64,000 bases of DNA, taken from positions 186,001 to 250,000 of the forward strand of contig MU401469.1 of the NCBI GenBank assembly GCA_022579005.1, in the 5' to 3' direction. Below the pieces are notes generated by a model. The model saw nothing but the letters and a program-made list of their open reading frames with translations. It did not search any database and was not told where the DNA came from. The stretch's first letter is position 1, and each line of letters opens with the position of its first letter. The position numbers and the translations under genes were made by a program. The DNA comes from Poronia punctata (Eukaryota; Ascomycota; Sordariomycetes; Xylariales; Xylariaceae). This document shows positions 63,701 to 64,000 of the stretch, one piece after another.

Positions 63701-64000
63701 GGAACAGGATGTGATGACTTTGATGTGTAGGCCAATGAGTGGAGAATCAGCATGTGACAATCTTGGACACAAACGCGAAAGTGAACAAGGCCTTGAAGGC
63801 CTTGTAGGCTTGTTCTACCAAATAGGAGCCATGGCTCTTGGCTGTGCGAGGTGATGGGAAGATGGTTAGCAATACCTGGTTGTGACAATATACTAGAGAC
63901 AGGAAAGTCCCGAATCTGGCCCAGGCGGAGCAAGAATATTACTGGCAGAAGAGCTAGTCACAGGGCCCGAGCCAACGAGGTAGAGAATGGACGCAAATCC
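63701..64000. other. Right window edge, unassigned
   Basis: Short minus-strand frames are present but none is clearly a gene. Further exons of the hydrolase relic may lie here or beyond the edge. Confidence 0.4.

Overview
The window looks like nuclear DNA of a filamentous ascomycete (Pezizomycotina, probably Sordariomycetes; the class is a guess). Genes are split by short GT-AG introns of about 60-140 bp and separated by 1-5 kb spacers. The families are typical of such fungi: WSC sensor, GPI-anchored GH17 glucanase, Zn2Cys6 regulator, DUF300/Ost-alpha protein, multicopper oxidase, PhoD_2 phosphatase. I saw no rRNA, tRNA, CRISPR or complete autonomous transposon. I rebuilt exon structures by hand from splice signals and reading phase; for nearly all genes the phases close exactly.

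Layout. 1-4.3 kb: gene-poor, with a 228-bp MITE-like element at 2239-2466. 4.3-15.8 kb: a cell-surface stretch on the + strand holding a WSC-domain membrane protein, an Ost-alpha/TMEM184-like membrane protein and a GPI-anchored GH17 beta-1,3-glucanase. 16.7-18.8 kb (-): an unrecognised multi-exon gene, probably decaying, with an in-frame TAG. 19.0-21.4 kb (-): a membrane-anchored multicopper oxidase carrying a 45-residue Asp-rich insert. 23.7-24.6 kb (-): an F-box-like protein. 26.6-29.4 kb: a five-exon Zn2Cys6 transcription factor. 30.4-31.1 kb (-): a small secreted protein. 33.6-36.0 kb: LSM8 (+) converging on a nucleoside hydrolase (-). 38.5-44.1 kb: two fungal proteins of unknown function, one with a membrane anchor and one with a 126-bp tandem repeat. 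45.5-47.8 kb: an SDR reductase (+) converging on a Tma17-like proteasome-assembly factor (-). 48.6-52.6 kb: an M20 carboxypeptidase followed by a mitochondrial-type rhomboid protease. 54.7-57.4 kb: PhoD-like phosphatase. 58.5-60.5 kb: proline-catabolic P5C dehydrogenase. 61.5-62.9 kb: epoxide hydrolase. 63.3-63.7 kb (-): an alpha/beta-hydrolase relic.

The genes do not form one pathway or a biosynthetic cluster. They are mostly housekeeping and cell-surface functions. The two surface genes at the left (WSC sensor and GH17 remodelling enzyme) could share a role in wall integrity, but that is inference from proximity.

The strongest unexplained signals are: the MITE-like inverted repeat; the multi-exon gene with one in-frame stop; a C-rich to G-rich switch along the sense strand inside several genes, two of which also carry introns with a (CTTTTTT)n tract next to the donor; simple-repeat insertions in many proteins; and a recurring intergenic CTACTCGTA word.
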